A stretch of 64,000 bases of DNA from Desulfosporosinus nitroreducens (GTDB lineage Bacteria > Bacillota > Desulfitobacteriia > Desulfitobacteriales > Desulfitobacteriaceae): assembly GCF_023897015.1 (NCBI RefSeq), contig NZ_JAMHFY010000001.1:124001-188000 (forward strand), written 5' to 3'. Made by a program: the position numbers and the translations under genes. How positions within the stretch are numbered: position 1 is the first letter of the stretch; each line of letters begins with the position of its first letter. This document shows, one piece after another, positions 55,564-63,844 of the stretch. The notes below the pieces were generated by a model that was not told where the DNA came from, did not search any database, and was given only the letters and a program-made list of their open reading frames with translations.

Positions 55564-56340
55564 ATGGATATGTTGAAAAAGTTGTTTTCACTTGAAGGTA
55601 AAGTAGTTATTGTAACAGGTGGAGCACAAGGAATCGGAAAAATAGTTGCTGAACATATTGCAGCCGTTGGTGCTGATATTGTTATTTTTGACATGCAAGA
55701 AGAAAAAGCTAAGGCCACTGCTGATTCTATTGCAAAAGAATATAATTGCAAAACTATGGCAGTATGTGCAGACGTTACCAAACCGGAAATCGTAGCTCAG
55801 GCAATTGAAAAAGCTGCTGCCGAAATGGGCACTTTAGATTTGCTTTTTAACAATGCTGGAATTGCTCTGCCTAAAGCAGCCTTAGACGTAAAACCTGATG
55901 ACTGGCTTAAAGTTATAAACATAAATTTAAATGGCGTTTTCTTTGTTTCACAAGCATTTGCGAAATATTTGGTTGCTCATGATAAAAAAGGCGCAATCGT
56001 CAATACAGCTTCTATGTCAGGAACAATTATTAATTCTCCGCAAAAGACAGCATCCTATAATACGTCCAAAGCAGGTGTAGTACATTTGACAAAGTCCCTC
56101 GCAGTGGAATGGTGCAGCAAAGGAATACGAGTAAACTGTATCAGTCCCGGATATATTTTTACAGAGTTGACACGCAATGTTCCTCAAGAGTTTCAGGACA
56201 GCTGGATAAATTCAACGCCTTTTAAGCGCATGGGGACTCCGGAAGAACTAGCTGGCGCAGTCATATATCTGCTTTCAGACTCAGCATCTTATACATCAGG
56301 GTGTGATCTTATTGTCGATGGATGTTTCACTTTGATTTAA
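55564..56340 (+). CDS. Short-chain dehydrogenase/reductase
   Basis: 258 residues: TGGAQGIGKIVAEH cofactor loop, NNAGIALPK, SMSGTIINSPQKTASYNTSK with catalytic Tyr and Lys, and C-terminal YTSGCDLIVDGCF. AAAAAGGAGACAGAAAT precedes the ATG. Closer to polyol/ketone SDRs than to the BadH-like enzyme at 26817. Its gene is followed by a terminator and then the TRAP genes. Substrate unknown. Confidence 0.88.
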   Translation: MDMLKKLFSLEGKVVIVTGGAQGIGKIVAEHIAAVGADIVIFDMQEEKAKATADSIAKEYNCKTMAVCADVTKPEIVAQAIEKAAAEMGTLDLLFNNAGIALPKAALDVKPDDWLKVININLNGVFFVSQAFAKYLVAHDKKGAIVNTASMSGTIINSPQKTASYNTSKAGVVHLTKSLAVEWCSKGIRVNCISPGYIFTELTRNVPQEFQDSWINSTPFKRMGTPEELAGAVIYLLSDSASYTSGCDLIVDGCFTLI

Positions 56341-56371
56341 TGATGTTACTTAAACTCTATCAGCTAAAAAG

Positions 56372-56436
56372 TCTCTCTATCCGCATTGTAGTAAGATTGC
56401 TTAATCCTGCTCCATTACAGATAGAGAGATATTTTT
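56372..56436 (+). terminator. Intrinsic terminator of the SDR gene
   Basis: TCTCTCTATC pairs with GATAGAGAGA across a 38-nt loop, followed by TATTTTTT. Confidence 0.65.
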
Positions 56437-56464
56437 TGCAATTTTGGACTTATAAAATAGATTC

Positions 56465-56500
56465 GGTGTTATGTCTCTCCAAATGGTGTGTTACCGCACC
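56465..56500. promoter_or_regulatory. Upstream activator sites of the TRAP operon
   Basis: GGTGTGTTACCGCACC (56485-56500) is a GGTG-N8-CACC dyad like those at 54991. A degenerate site starts 20 bp before it at 56465 (GGTGTTATGTCTCTCC). The sigma-54 promoter lies about 140 bp downstream. In the 56341-56771 gap. Confidence 0.5.
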
Positions 56501-56638
56501 AATTTAGATTGAATATATCGTGCAATGCCTCTTTGGTTGTGGTAAATTTAATTGTTTCCCATCCGTTGACAACTAAAAGATGCCATTCAAGTCATTGTAT
56601 TGATAATTCGCAGAAAATTATTTATATTCTAAATTATG

Positions 56639-56654
56639 TGGCATAACTTTTGCA
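56639..56654 (+). promoter_or_regulatory. Sigma-54 promoter of dctPQM
   Basis: TGGCATAACTTTTGCA: TGGCA, N5, TTGCA with GG-N10-GC, a near-perfect core. It lies 118 bp upstream of the dctP ATG. Confidence 0.85.
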
Positions 56655-56771
56655 ATTAGATACTTATTATCAAAGGAGGTGGACTGACAACAAAAAATAA
56701 ATTATTTACGCAAAGTTTTCCAACGGTCAGACACTGCGCTAACGCTTTATAACGAAAGGAAGATGTATCAT

Positions 56772-57866
56772 ATGTTTGCGAAAAAACGAACTATTTCTTC
56801 TAATTCGAGATTATTCATTTTCATATTAGCCATAAGTTTAGTGTTAAGCACAGCGGGATGCGGTTCAAGTCCTGCAAGTTCTGGCGGCACCGCTACTGAA
56901 ACAACGAAGCCGATAGAATTAAAACTGGCCTCCTTTTTTCCTGCTACCCACCCCGTTGAAACTGAAATCACTCAGGGTTGGATAAAGGCTGTGGACAAAG
57001 CTACGAATGGCCGGGTTAAAGTTACGAGCTATCCTGCTGAAACGCTTTTGAAATCTGCAGAAACCTATGAGGGTGTTGTTAAGGGTGTCTCTGATATCGG
57101 TATGTCCGCTTACGCCTACACCAGAGGACGTTTTCCGGTCGTTGAAACTTTTTTATTGCCAGGTATTATTAATAAAAATTCCATGTCAGCGAGTTATTCG
57201 CTTATGGAAGGGATCAAAACTCTCAATCCTAAAGAGTTGCAAGATACTCATCACCTCTTTAGTTGGGCCTCTGGACCAGGTAATTTGATGTCAAAGGCTC
57301 CTTATCGAGAATTGAAAGATATTCAAGGGTTGCAAATTGGTGCGAGTACAGGCCTAGTAGGTGATGCGCTTAAATTATTAGGTGCTACACCAATCACAAT
57401 GCCAATGCCCGAATGGTATGAGGCATTGCAAAAAGGCATCATGAAAGGCGGACTTTCTGCGGGTGAATTATTGAAGGGGTTCAGATTAGGGGACGTTACT
57501 GGTGACTATATTACGCAGACCCCTTTCATTTACAATCAAGCATTCTTCGTTACTATGAATTTGGATAAGTGGAATTCTATCCCCGCCGATGTTCAGAAAC
57601 AAATCACCCAAGCTACTGAAGATTATTATGGCGGAGTTGTCCCTGGTATGTGGGATAAAATTAATGCGGCTGGCGTGAAATATACACAGGACAAAAAGAA
57701 GGTTGAAATAATAACCCTCTCCGAATCTGAAACTGCAAAATGGCTGGACCTTCTTAAACCAATGCACACTGATTATATTACCGTATTAAACGGTAAGGGC
57801 TTAGAAGGAGAAAAAATCTTAACTGCTGTTAAAGACATAGTTGATAAAACTAATAAGAAATATTAG
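56772..57866 (+). CDS. dctP: TRAP transporter substrate-binding lipoprotein
   Basis: 364 residues. Lipoprotein signal peptide with lipobox STAGC near residue 30, so the mature protein is anchored outside the membrane. DctP-family features: ATHPVETEITQGWIKAVDKATNG and the conserved Arg region. I choose the second ATG (56772), 9 bp after GGAAG. It captures an organic acid for DctQM. The ligand is unknown; in this cluster an aromatic or alicyclic carboxylate is a fair guess. Confidence 0.9.
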   Translation: MFAKKRTISSNSRLFIFILAISLVLSTAGCGSSPASSGGTATETTKPIELKLASFFPATHPVETEITQGWIKAVDKATNGRVKVTSYPAETLLKSAETYEGVVKGVSDIGMSAYAYTRGRFPVVETFLLPGIINKNSMSASYSLMEGIKTLNPKELQDTHHLFSWASGPGNLMSKAPYRELKDIQGLQIGASTGLVGDALKLLGATPITMPMPEWYEALQKGIMKGGLSAGELLKGFRLGDVTGDYITQTPFIYNQAFFVTMNLDKWNSIPADVQKQITQATEDYYGGVVPGMWDKINAAGVKYTQDKKKVEIITLSESETAKWLDLLKPMHTDYITVLNGKGLEGEKILTAVKDIVDKTNKKY

Positions 57867-57876
57867 TACTGTAATA

Positions 57877-57931
57877 ACGAGGGCTTCAAGTGCAAGAAGT
57901 TTTTAATGTGAATTAAGTACTTGGCCCTCGT
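57877..57931 (+). terminator. Internal terminator/attenuator between dctP and dctQ
   Basis: ACGAGGGC pairs with GCCCTCGT, with an inner CAAGT/ACTTG stem, followed by TTATTTGTT. It would reduce read-through so that more binding protein than permease is made. Confidence 0.6.
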
Positions 57932-57970
57932 TTATTTGTTATTTCTTCAATACTTAAGGGTGGTGACAAA

Positions 57971-58456
57971 ATGGGAGTTGTAAGCAAATTCGCCAGAAAA
58001 TTCGGTTATATTCTTGATAATATTGCAAGGTGGATTGTAGTCGCCATGATGGTACTGGTGGTTGGCAATGTCATTTCACGCCAGTTTGGAACTCCGATAC
58101 CTGGTGCAATTGAGTGGACAGAATTTCTGTCAGCAATGGTCGTAGGTCTTTCTCTAGCCTTTTGTGGAGCACAAGGCGGCCATATTTATTTAGAATTATT
58201 CACCGATAAACTTAACATAAAAGTACAAACTGTGCTTCATGTGGTGATCGATTTCTTGTGTTTGGTTTTTTTGAGCATATCTTTTTGGAGAATTGTTATT
58301 TACGCCAATGATATGAAGCTTAGCGGACAGGTCTCCATGACCACTAAAACTCCCTATTATTTCTTTATCTATGTAGTTGCTTTTGGTTTATTGGCATACG
58401 CCCTCGTAACCTTAGGGTCTATGATTAATAACCTAAGAAAGGGGGTGCAGAGATGA
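57971..58456 (+). CDS. dctQ: TRAP transporter small permease subunit
   Basis: 161-residue four-helix membrane protein of the DctQ family (MVLVVGNVISRQFGTPIPGAIEWTEF is the family signature region). GGTGGTGACAAA precedes the ATG. The end overlaps dctM by 4 bp (ATGA), indicating coupled translation. Confidence 0.9.
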   Translation: MGVVSKFARKFGYILDNIARWIVVAMMVLVVGNVISRQFGTPIPGAIEWTEFLSAMVVGLSLAFCGAQGGHIYLELFTDKLNIKVQTVLHVVIDFLCLVFLSISFWRIVIYANDMKLSGQVSMTTKTPYYFFIYVVAFGLLAYALVTLGSMINNLRKGVQR

Positions 58457-59769
58457 GTCCAACCATGGCAGGATTTGTTGGCGTTCTAGCATTCATAGTA
58501 TTTTTGTGCTTGAGAATGCCTATCGCAATTTCCATGGGTCTCGTTGGTTTAGTCGGTTTTAGTTATTTAGTGACTCCTGCCGCCGCCTTCCGGATGATGG
58601 CTTCCGAATTTTATACCTCTTGGGCCAACTACTCTCTTAGCGTAATTCCCATGTTTGTTTTAATGGGTTATTTAGCGTATCATTCCGGAATAGGCACCCG
58701 CCTATTTAAGTTTGCCTATACTGTAGTGGGCCACTTGGGTGGTGGATTAGCTATGGCAAGCCAAGTAGCTTGTGCTATTTTCGGAGCAGTTTGCGGTTCC
58801 AGTACGGCGACCACAGCGACGATCGGTTCTATCGCTCTTCCGGAAATGAAGAAGTACCATTATAATGATTCCCTTGCCACTGCCAGTGTGGCTGCAGGAG
58901 GCGCACTGGGTATTTTAATTCCTCCAAGTGCTATTTTTGTGATCTACGGAGTATCTACCGAACAATCAATTTCCAAGTTGTTCTTGGCTGGCATTACTCC
59001 TGGGATATTATTAATGATTGCTTATATGCTTATGATTTATGTTGTGAATAAACTAAATCCCACTCTCTGTCCACCCTCTGGAGAGCCAAGAGCATCTGGA
59101 CGAGAGGTATTGGCTTCATTGCGAGATGGTTTAATAGAAGTGATTGCGGTCTTCGTGATTTCTATCGGGGGGCTTTTTCTGGGGTATTTCACCCCAACTG
59201 AAGCAGGTGCCGTTGGCGCAGCAGGGGTGTTACTGGTTACTTTGATTGGCAGGACGATGAATTGGGAAAGATTCAACCACGCTTTAAAGGATACCACCAA
59301 CACAACAGCCATGATTTTATTTATGGTAGCCGGAGCTATTATCTTCACCCGTTTTTTAGGTATTAGTCGAATTCCTTCTGAAATTGCTGAATGGGTTGGC
59401 GGTCTAGCTCTTCCACGTTTTTTTATCATGCTGATTATTCTTTTAATTTATTTGTTTTTGGGTGCTCTGATCGAGATGATTCCACTTATCTTACTGACAG
59501 TACCAATTTTTTACCCAGTCGTCGTAGGTACTCTGGGTTACGACCCCATCTGGTTTGGGGTAATCATCTGTATGACAGTAGCAATCGGTGTAATAACCCC
59601 GCCTGTAGGTATCAACGCCTATGTTATTAGAGGGGTAGCAAAAGACGTACCTCTGGGAACCGTTTTCCGGGGAGTTTGGCCATTTATACTTGCCGCCGTA
59701 ATTGTTACTGTACTTCTGATTGCCTTTCCTCAAATTGTTACTACATTACCTAACTACTTAATCAATTGA
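58453..59769 (+). CDS. dctM: TRAP transporter large permease subunit
   Basis: 438-residue DctM/SiaM-type permease with about 12 membrane segments. Family runs: CGSSTATTATIGSIALPEM, GILIPPSAIFVIYGVSTEQS and GVITPPVGINAYVI. It uses a sodium gradient to move the DctP ligand inward. It ends the operon and converges with aroF2, with a shared terminator between. Confidence 0.95.
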   Translation: MSPTMAGFVGVLAFIVFLCLRMPIAISMGLVGLVGFSYLVTPAAAFRMMASEFYTSWANYSLSVIPMFVLMGYLAYHSGIGTRLFKFAYTVVGHLGGGLAMASQVACAIFGAVCGSSTATTATIGSIALPEMKKYHYNDSLATASVAAGGALGILIPPSAIFVIYGVSTEQSISKLFLAGITPGILLMIAYMLMIYVVNKLNPTLCPPSGEPRASGREVLASLRDGLIEVIAVFVISIGGLFLGYFTPTEAGAVGAAGVLLVTLIGRTMNWERFNHALKDTTNTTAMILFMVAGAIIFTRFLGISRIPSEIAEWVGGLALPRFFIMLIILLIYLFLGALIEMIPLILLTVPIFYPVVVGTLGYDPIWFGVIICMTVAIGVITPPVGINAYVIRGVAKDVPLGTVFRGVWPFILAAVIVTVLLIAFPQIVTTLPNYLIN

Positions 59770-59866
59770 TTACTGTCTAAAATTATCAAAATTTCACCTT
59801 TAGAAAGCAATTCTGGGTAACAGTCAAGACAGTTTATATAATTTTGTAATACTCAATTCTATGCAA

Positions 59867-59903
59867 AAGGCATCAACAGTCATATAACAACTGTTGATGC
59901 CTT
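59867..59903. terminator. Shared terminator between dctM and the short aroF
   Basis: AAGGCATCAACAGT pairs perfectly over 14 bp across a 9-nt loop; T runs are short on both sides. It lies between convergent genes. Confidence 0.65.
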
Positions 59904-59940
59904 CTAAATCTTATTTTTCCTATGTTCATTCCCTGAACCG

Positions 59941-60765
59941 TCATTCCGTAGATAATTGTCGTCCCACGACTACTGCCACAGGTTTTACCTTTTCCATGAG
60001 TTCCGCAAAATGTTCAAAATTTAATGATTGATCACCGTCACTTAAAGCAAGCTCCGGTTGAGGGTGAACTTCAATCATTAAGCCGTCGGCACCTGCGGCT
60101 ATTCCAGCTAAAGCTACCGGGCTGACCAGTGACCATTTACCTGTACCGTGACTGGGATCTAAAAAGACAGGGAGGTGCGTTAATTCTTTTAAGGCAGGAA
60201 TTGCAGTGATATCTACAGTGTTGCGGGTATACGTCTCAAACGTTCTAATACCTCGTTCACATAAAACCACCTGATCGTTCCCTTCTGCCATGATATACTC
60301 TGCAGCATAAATCCATTCTTCTAAGGTTGAAGCCAAGCCGCGTTTTAATAAAACCGGATGCTTGGTTTTCCCAACTTCGGTAAGCAGGGTATAATTTTGC
60401 ATATTACGGGATCCAATCTGAAACATATCAGCGACCTCCCCAATCCGCTCAATGTCACGAGCATCCATCACCTCTGTAACTACCGGCAGTCCTGTGAGTG
60501 CCTTAATTTGGGATAACATTTCCAAACCGCCTATCCCTTTACCGCGAAAGGAATACGGAGAAGTCCTTGGTTTATAGGCTCCGCCTCTAAGCATCGTGGC
60601 TCCAAGCCGTTGCACTTCCAAGGCTGTACTCAATAATTGCTCATAACTTTCAATGGCACACGGACCGGCTATAACGACCACCTGAGGGCCCCCGATGATA
60701 ACATCTCCCACTCGAACCGTAGTGGTTTCTTGTTGTTCATCCTTCCGTCGAGCGATTAGATTCAC
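59941..60765 (-). CDS. aroF: DAHP synthase, class I-beta, without N-terminal regulatory domain
   Basis: 274 residues. Shares the catalytic runs of the longer copy at 21822 (AGPCAIES, GGAYKPRTSPYSFRG, LLKRGLASTLEEW, ERGIRTFE, DPSHGTGKW) but starts directly at the barrel after about 25 residues, so the ferredoxin-like feedback domain is missing. Third gene of hutP-like-aroH-aroF. This copy may depend on the fused or interacting chorismate mutase or on RNA-level control instead of feedback inhibition; that is inference. Confidence 0.93.
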   Translation of the reverse strand: MNLIARRKDEQQETTTVRVGDVIIGGPQVVVIAGPCAIESYEQLLSTALEVQRLGATMLRGGAYKPRTSPYSFRGKGIGGLEMLSQIKALTGLPVVTEVMDARDIERIGEVADMFQIGSRNMQNYTLLTEVGKTKHPVLLKRGLASTLEEWIYAAEYIMAEGNDQVVLCERGIRTFETYTRNTVDITAIPALKELTHLPVFLDPSHGTGKWSLVSPVALAGIAAGADGLMIEVHPQPELALSDGDQSLNFEHFAELMEKVKPVAVVVGRQLSTE

Positions 60766-60812
60766 CGCGCTCCCCTTCTTCCTTATTAAAGCTTAATTAA
60801 TCCCTTGGTTGT

Positions 60813-61181
60813 TTAACTATCAATATCTACAAGATCTTTACGTAAAATTACCGCATTACGTAAAAAAATGTGGCGAATTTCCTTTTGGCTACAGTTAGTA
60901 TTAGCATGTAAAAGTACCCGAATGCAATATGGAAGTGCACCAGGTACGGGAATTTCCGTTGAACATAGAAGCGGTACTAACTGCCAGCCTATGGCTCTTG
61001 CACTTGATGCCGGAAAATCAGAATTCAAATCCGGTGTAACTGTGAAAATCGCACTAACCAAGTCTTCCGTGCAAAGTGAATTTTCATTGAGAATTACTTT
61101 CAGAAGTTCTTGGGTTGCTTCCCGTATCTCCTCTGCATCATTGCGATCAACCGTTGTCGCACCTCGTATTCCTCGCACCAT
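60813..61181 (-). CDS. aroH: Chorismate mutase, AroH class
   Basis: 122 residues of the AroH trimeric fold, converting chorismate to prephenate. Start MVRGIRGATTVDRNDAEEI and active-site runs TVTPDLNSDFPASSAR and EIPVPGALPYCIRVL are diagnostic. The ATG at 61181 follows GGGGGGAGAAG, and the longer frame is rejected. It lies 10 bp after the hutP-like gene and 47 bp before the short aroF. Confidence 0.95.
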   Translation of the reverse strand: MVRGIRGATTVDRNDAEEIREATQELLKVILNENSLCTEDLVSAIFTVTPDLNSDFPASSARAIGWQLVPLLCSTEIPVPGALPYCIRVLLHANTNCSQKEIRHIFLRNAVILRKDLVDIDS

Positions 61182-61191
61182 CTTCTCCCCC

Positions 61192-61608
61192 CTATTCCTT
61201 GGGAGCAACGCGATGTCCCAATCCTACAGCCACTTCATCTAAATGTAAGAGTCCTATTCCAAAAAATACTGCGACACTTAAATGATCATTCTGACGAGCA
61301 ATTCCAATTTTCCCACCAATATTTAAGCCCATTGCTTTATTCATTATCTGACTTAAGGCTTCACGAGTTGCACCAGCTACTGCTCCTTCATCCCCATGTG
61401 TCTCTTGAATTGCCCCTTCGCGTTTAGCTGCTACTATAGCTCGTTCTACAATTTTTCGAACCGAAGCGATATACTCGCCACCATAATCGACTGCGGCTGT
61501 CTTAACTCCATTTCTGAGATAGGACTCTTTTAAATGGACCTCTTCTTCTCGGCTTTCTGTCATAGCCATCTTTAACGCAGCAAGCGCAATTTTTTTGCTC
61601 TGTGTCAT
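61192..61608 (-). CDS. HutP-like RNA-binding antitermination protein
   Basis: 138 residues resembling HutP, the histidine-dependent antiterminator of the Bacillus hut operon. Matching regions are GAIQETHGD then GATREALSQI (HutP ATMEALHGV), SVAVFFGIGLLHLDEVAVGLGHRV (HutP AVSLYGTIG and GVGINH). The C-terminal His is kept, but the positions of the two other metal-binding His residues of HutP (73 and 77, from memory) are Gly here. That suggests a different ligand. First gene of an aromatic amino acid operon whose leader has a terminator and NAG repeats. Confidence 0.75.
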   Translation of the reverse strand: MTQSKKIALAALKMAMTESREEEVHLKESYLRNGVKTAAVDYGGEYIASVRKIVERAIVAAKREGAIQETHGDEGAVAGATREALSQIMNKAMGLNIGGKIGIARQNDHLSVAVFFGIGLLHLDEVAVGLGHRVAPKE

Positions 61609-61672
61609 CTAAGCGTTCTTCCTCTCTCATCGGTACTTATTAAATATTAAACAGCAGTATAAATGGTAGAAA

Positions 61673-61788
61673 AAGACACCTTTCAGTGTCTTAGTTTTCT
61701 TATAAAACCATCCCACCATTCTTCACTTATGCAATTCTAATTTGCAAACTTTATTAAAGTTAACCTTGATACCGTCCTGCCATACTAC
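61673..61788 (-). promoter_or_regulatory. Leader of the hutP-like-aroH-aroF operon with NAG octamers and attenuator
   Basis: Cluster I at 61788-61765: GTAGTATG, GCAGGACG, GTATCAAG in 8-nt register. Cluster II at 61724-61709: GAAGAATG, GTGGGATG. A terminator hairpin AAGACAC/GTGTCTT (61692-61673) with T5 follows and a CTACCATT just after it could pair with AATGGTGG of cluster II to form an antiterminator. A seven-codon frame MAGRYQG (61783-61760) after GGAGGGTAGT may be a leader peptide or fortuitous. Similar to the aroF leader at 22871. Confidence 0.5.
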
Positions 61789-61841
61789 CCTCCTTTTCTC
61801 ATCTAATAAATGAGAATATAACAAAACAATAATTACCAATA

Positions 61842-61870
61842 ATTATAGTACTACCAAGAGCGCTTTGCAA
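61842..61870 (-). promoter_or_regulatory. Sigma-A promoter of the hutP-like-aroH-aroF operon
   Basis: TTGCAA, 17-bp spacer, TATAAT. It lies just after the stop codon of the upstream gene at 61873, giving a leader of about 230 nt. Confidence 0.75.
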
Positions 61871-61872
61871 CA

Positions 61873-62361
61873 CTACGGCTTCACAGTAAAGTTCATGATA
61901 TTACCTTGTAATATGATGATCTGGTTATGACGGGGTTCAAGCAACCGAGCATCTTTTTTAATGACCTGAACTCTTATGGTCTGAGCAACCCCTATCCCAT
62001 CCAACTGGATTTGCCCGGATTGAACCGCTATTTGTTGTTCTCCTTTTGCCAAATCAGCAATTACCGTACCATTTTGAACCACACGAATTGGAGCTGCTGG
62101 TGTAGCTTTTAAAGTTATCTGCCATGTCTTAGCCACTCCTTCACGCTCAGCGTTAGCGAGTGCAGGCAATTCCATAGGAGGAGCTTCCACCTTAGCCGCT
62201 ACTGTCATATAGAAATCAAGTGGATCCCTTACCGCACTTAACTGCATTAATAAAAGTAAAACTGATGCCAAGACCATAACCCTGATAATCCTGCGTTCTC
62301 CTCGCTGAACTATGTTCCACAACCACTCTAATAAACTTCCTCTTCGACGCACGAACATCAC
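61873..62361 (-). CDS. Membrane-anchored protein of unknown function
   Basis: 162 residues: basic cytoplasmic start, one membrane segment (VMVLASVLLLLMQLSAV, about 28-44), then an extracytoplasmic domain with a beta-rich composition (ITLKATPAAPIRVVQNGTVI). No known domain is recognised. It lies between the aromatic operon and the BaiN-like gene, 40 bp after the latter. Confidence 0.72.
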   Translation of the reverse strand: MMFVRRRGSLLEWLWNIVQRGERRIIRVMVLASVLLLLMQLSAVRDPLDFYMTVAAKVEAPPMELPALANAEREGVAKTWQITLKATPAAPIRVVQNGTVIADLAKGEQQIAVQSGQIQLDGIGVAQTIRVQVIKKDARLLEPRHNQIIILQGNIMNFTVKP

Positions 62362-62401
62362 CTCGAAAAGAGTCTATGCAGGAAGCGTATTAATCAGACC
62401 A

Positions 62402-63649
62402 TTAACTGACAACATTCCCTGCTGCTTGACCAGCTCTGTATCCCATAGCAAAAGCAGCTTGAAGGTTATATCCACCTGTTATGCCGTCAACATCTACAAC
62501 CTCACCAGCCCAATAAAGTCCTTTAATACATTTTGAGGCCATGGTTTTAGGATTTATTTCTTTCACACTAATTCCCCCTGCCGTTACAATCGCTGTCTCT
62601 ATGGAGAGAGTGTCTGTGATGGTGAGGGGTAATCCTTGTAATAATTTAACCAAGGACTTGCGTTCTTCACGGCTGATTTGATGAACTACCCCTTCTGGAT
62701 TTATCCCGCCGAGACGGATTAGAACTGGAATCAAGCTCTGGGGTAGAAGATCATCCAGGGCATTTTTAGACTGCTTATTACTATACTTTTGAAAATCGCG
62801 CTGAACTCGGAGATCTAACTGTTCTGCGGAAAGGGCTGGTTTAAGATTGATCCGGAGTTCGACTTGTTTCCCTTCACGAAGGGCATCCCCCGCTTGACGA
62901 CTCAACGTCAAAATAATGGGACCGGATACTCCGAAGTGTGTAAACAGCATTTCCCCAAACTCAGCAATCTGCTTCTTTCCCCCAATCCATAATGATGCTT
63001 CAACATTTCTCAGGGCAAGTCCCTGAAGCTCTTTTACCCAGTCTTCAGCTGTCTTGAGAGGAACCAACGCAGGTCGAGGGGTAATCACACTGTGACCCAG
63101 TTTTCGAGCAAACCGGAATCCGTCCCCGTTTGACCCGGTCGCGGGATAGGAGGATCCGCCGGTACAAACGACCACCCTAGGAGCCAGATACCTTTGTCCA
63201 TTCCCTCGCACCCCTGTTACCTGTCCATTCTCAACCAAAACTTCTTCCACTGCAATTCCCGATTTTATAGTGACTCCTTTATTCTTGAGAAACGTCACTA
63301 GGGCATCAACGATTTTTTCCGCATCATCGGAAACAGGAAAAACTCGTCCTCCTCGTTCAACTTTCGTCTCAACTCCATAACTGGCGAAAAATTCTCTCAA
63401 GGCCACATTATCAAAATCCCGCAAAATACCGTGTAAAAAGCGTCCATTTCCAGGATAATGGCTAATAAAATCAGATACATTTTCAACATTAGTTATGTTA
63501 CAGCGTCCCTTACCTGAAATTGCAATTTTCCGACCTAAACGTTCCTTCTTTTCAAGTAAAAGGACCTTTGCACCTCCTCTTGCAGCTTGTCCGGCGGCCA
63601 TCATTCCTGCAGCCCCGCCACCTACTACTATAACTTGATACTCGTTCAT
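62402..63649 (-). CDS. BaiN/HI0933-type NAD(P)/FAD-dependent oxidoreductase
   Basis: 415 residues. N-terminal FAD loop VIVVGGGAAGMMAAGQAA, then LGRKIAISGKGRCNITN, TGGSSYPATGSNGDGF and C-terminal AGGISVKEINPKTMASK and GLYWAGEVVDVDGITGGYNLQAAFAMG, all typical of the family. Function in most bacteria unknown; BaiN is a bile-acid 7-dehydroxylation reductase, but that role is not implied here. It precedes the membrane-anchored protein gene. Confidence 0.92.
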   Translation of the reverse strand: MNEYQVIVVGGGAAGMMAAGQAARGGAKVLLLEKKERLGRKIAISGKGRCNITNVENVSDFISHYPGNGRFLHGILRDFDNVALREFFASYGVETKVERGGRVFPVSDDAEKIVDALVTFLKNKGVTIKSGIAVEEVLVENGQVTGVRGNGQRYLAPRVVVCTGGSSYPATGSNGDGFRFARKLGHSVITPRPALVPLKTAEDWVKELQGLALRNVEASLWIGGKKQIAEFGEMLFTHFGVSGPIILTLSRQAGDALREGKQVELRINLKPALSAEQLDLRVQRDFQKYSNKQSKNALDDLLPQSLIPVLIRLGGINPEGVVHQISREERKSLVKLLQGLPLTITDTLSIETAIVTAGGISVKEINPKTMASKCIKGLYWAGEVVDVDGITGGYNLQAAFAMGYRAGQAAGNVVS

Positions 63650-63772
63650 CTTAATTCCTTTCTTTCATTGACTCAGCTTCATATTAGTAGCTTGATTGAG
63701 TCAATAGTTATGTTATCAGAATTTTAATCCTTTAGGATTCAGGGTAGATATCCGTTAAGGTCAGCTTGTTTT

Positions 63773-63801
63773 TTGCCCCAGAAACTATTCTGTGCTAAGA
63801 T
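63773..63801 (+). promoter_or_regulatory. Candidate sigma-A promoter of the last gene
   Basis: TTGCCC, 17-bp spacer, TAAGAT, about 43 bp upstream of the ATG at 63845. Confidence 0.45.
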
Positions 63802-63844
63802 TGAGAATAGCTTACATATAAAATTAGTTTGGGAGGAATGTTTA

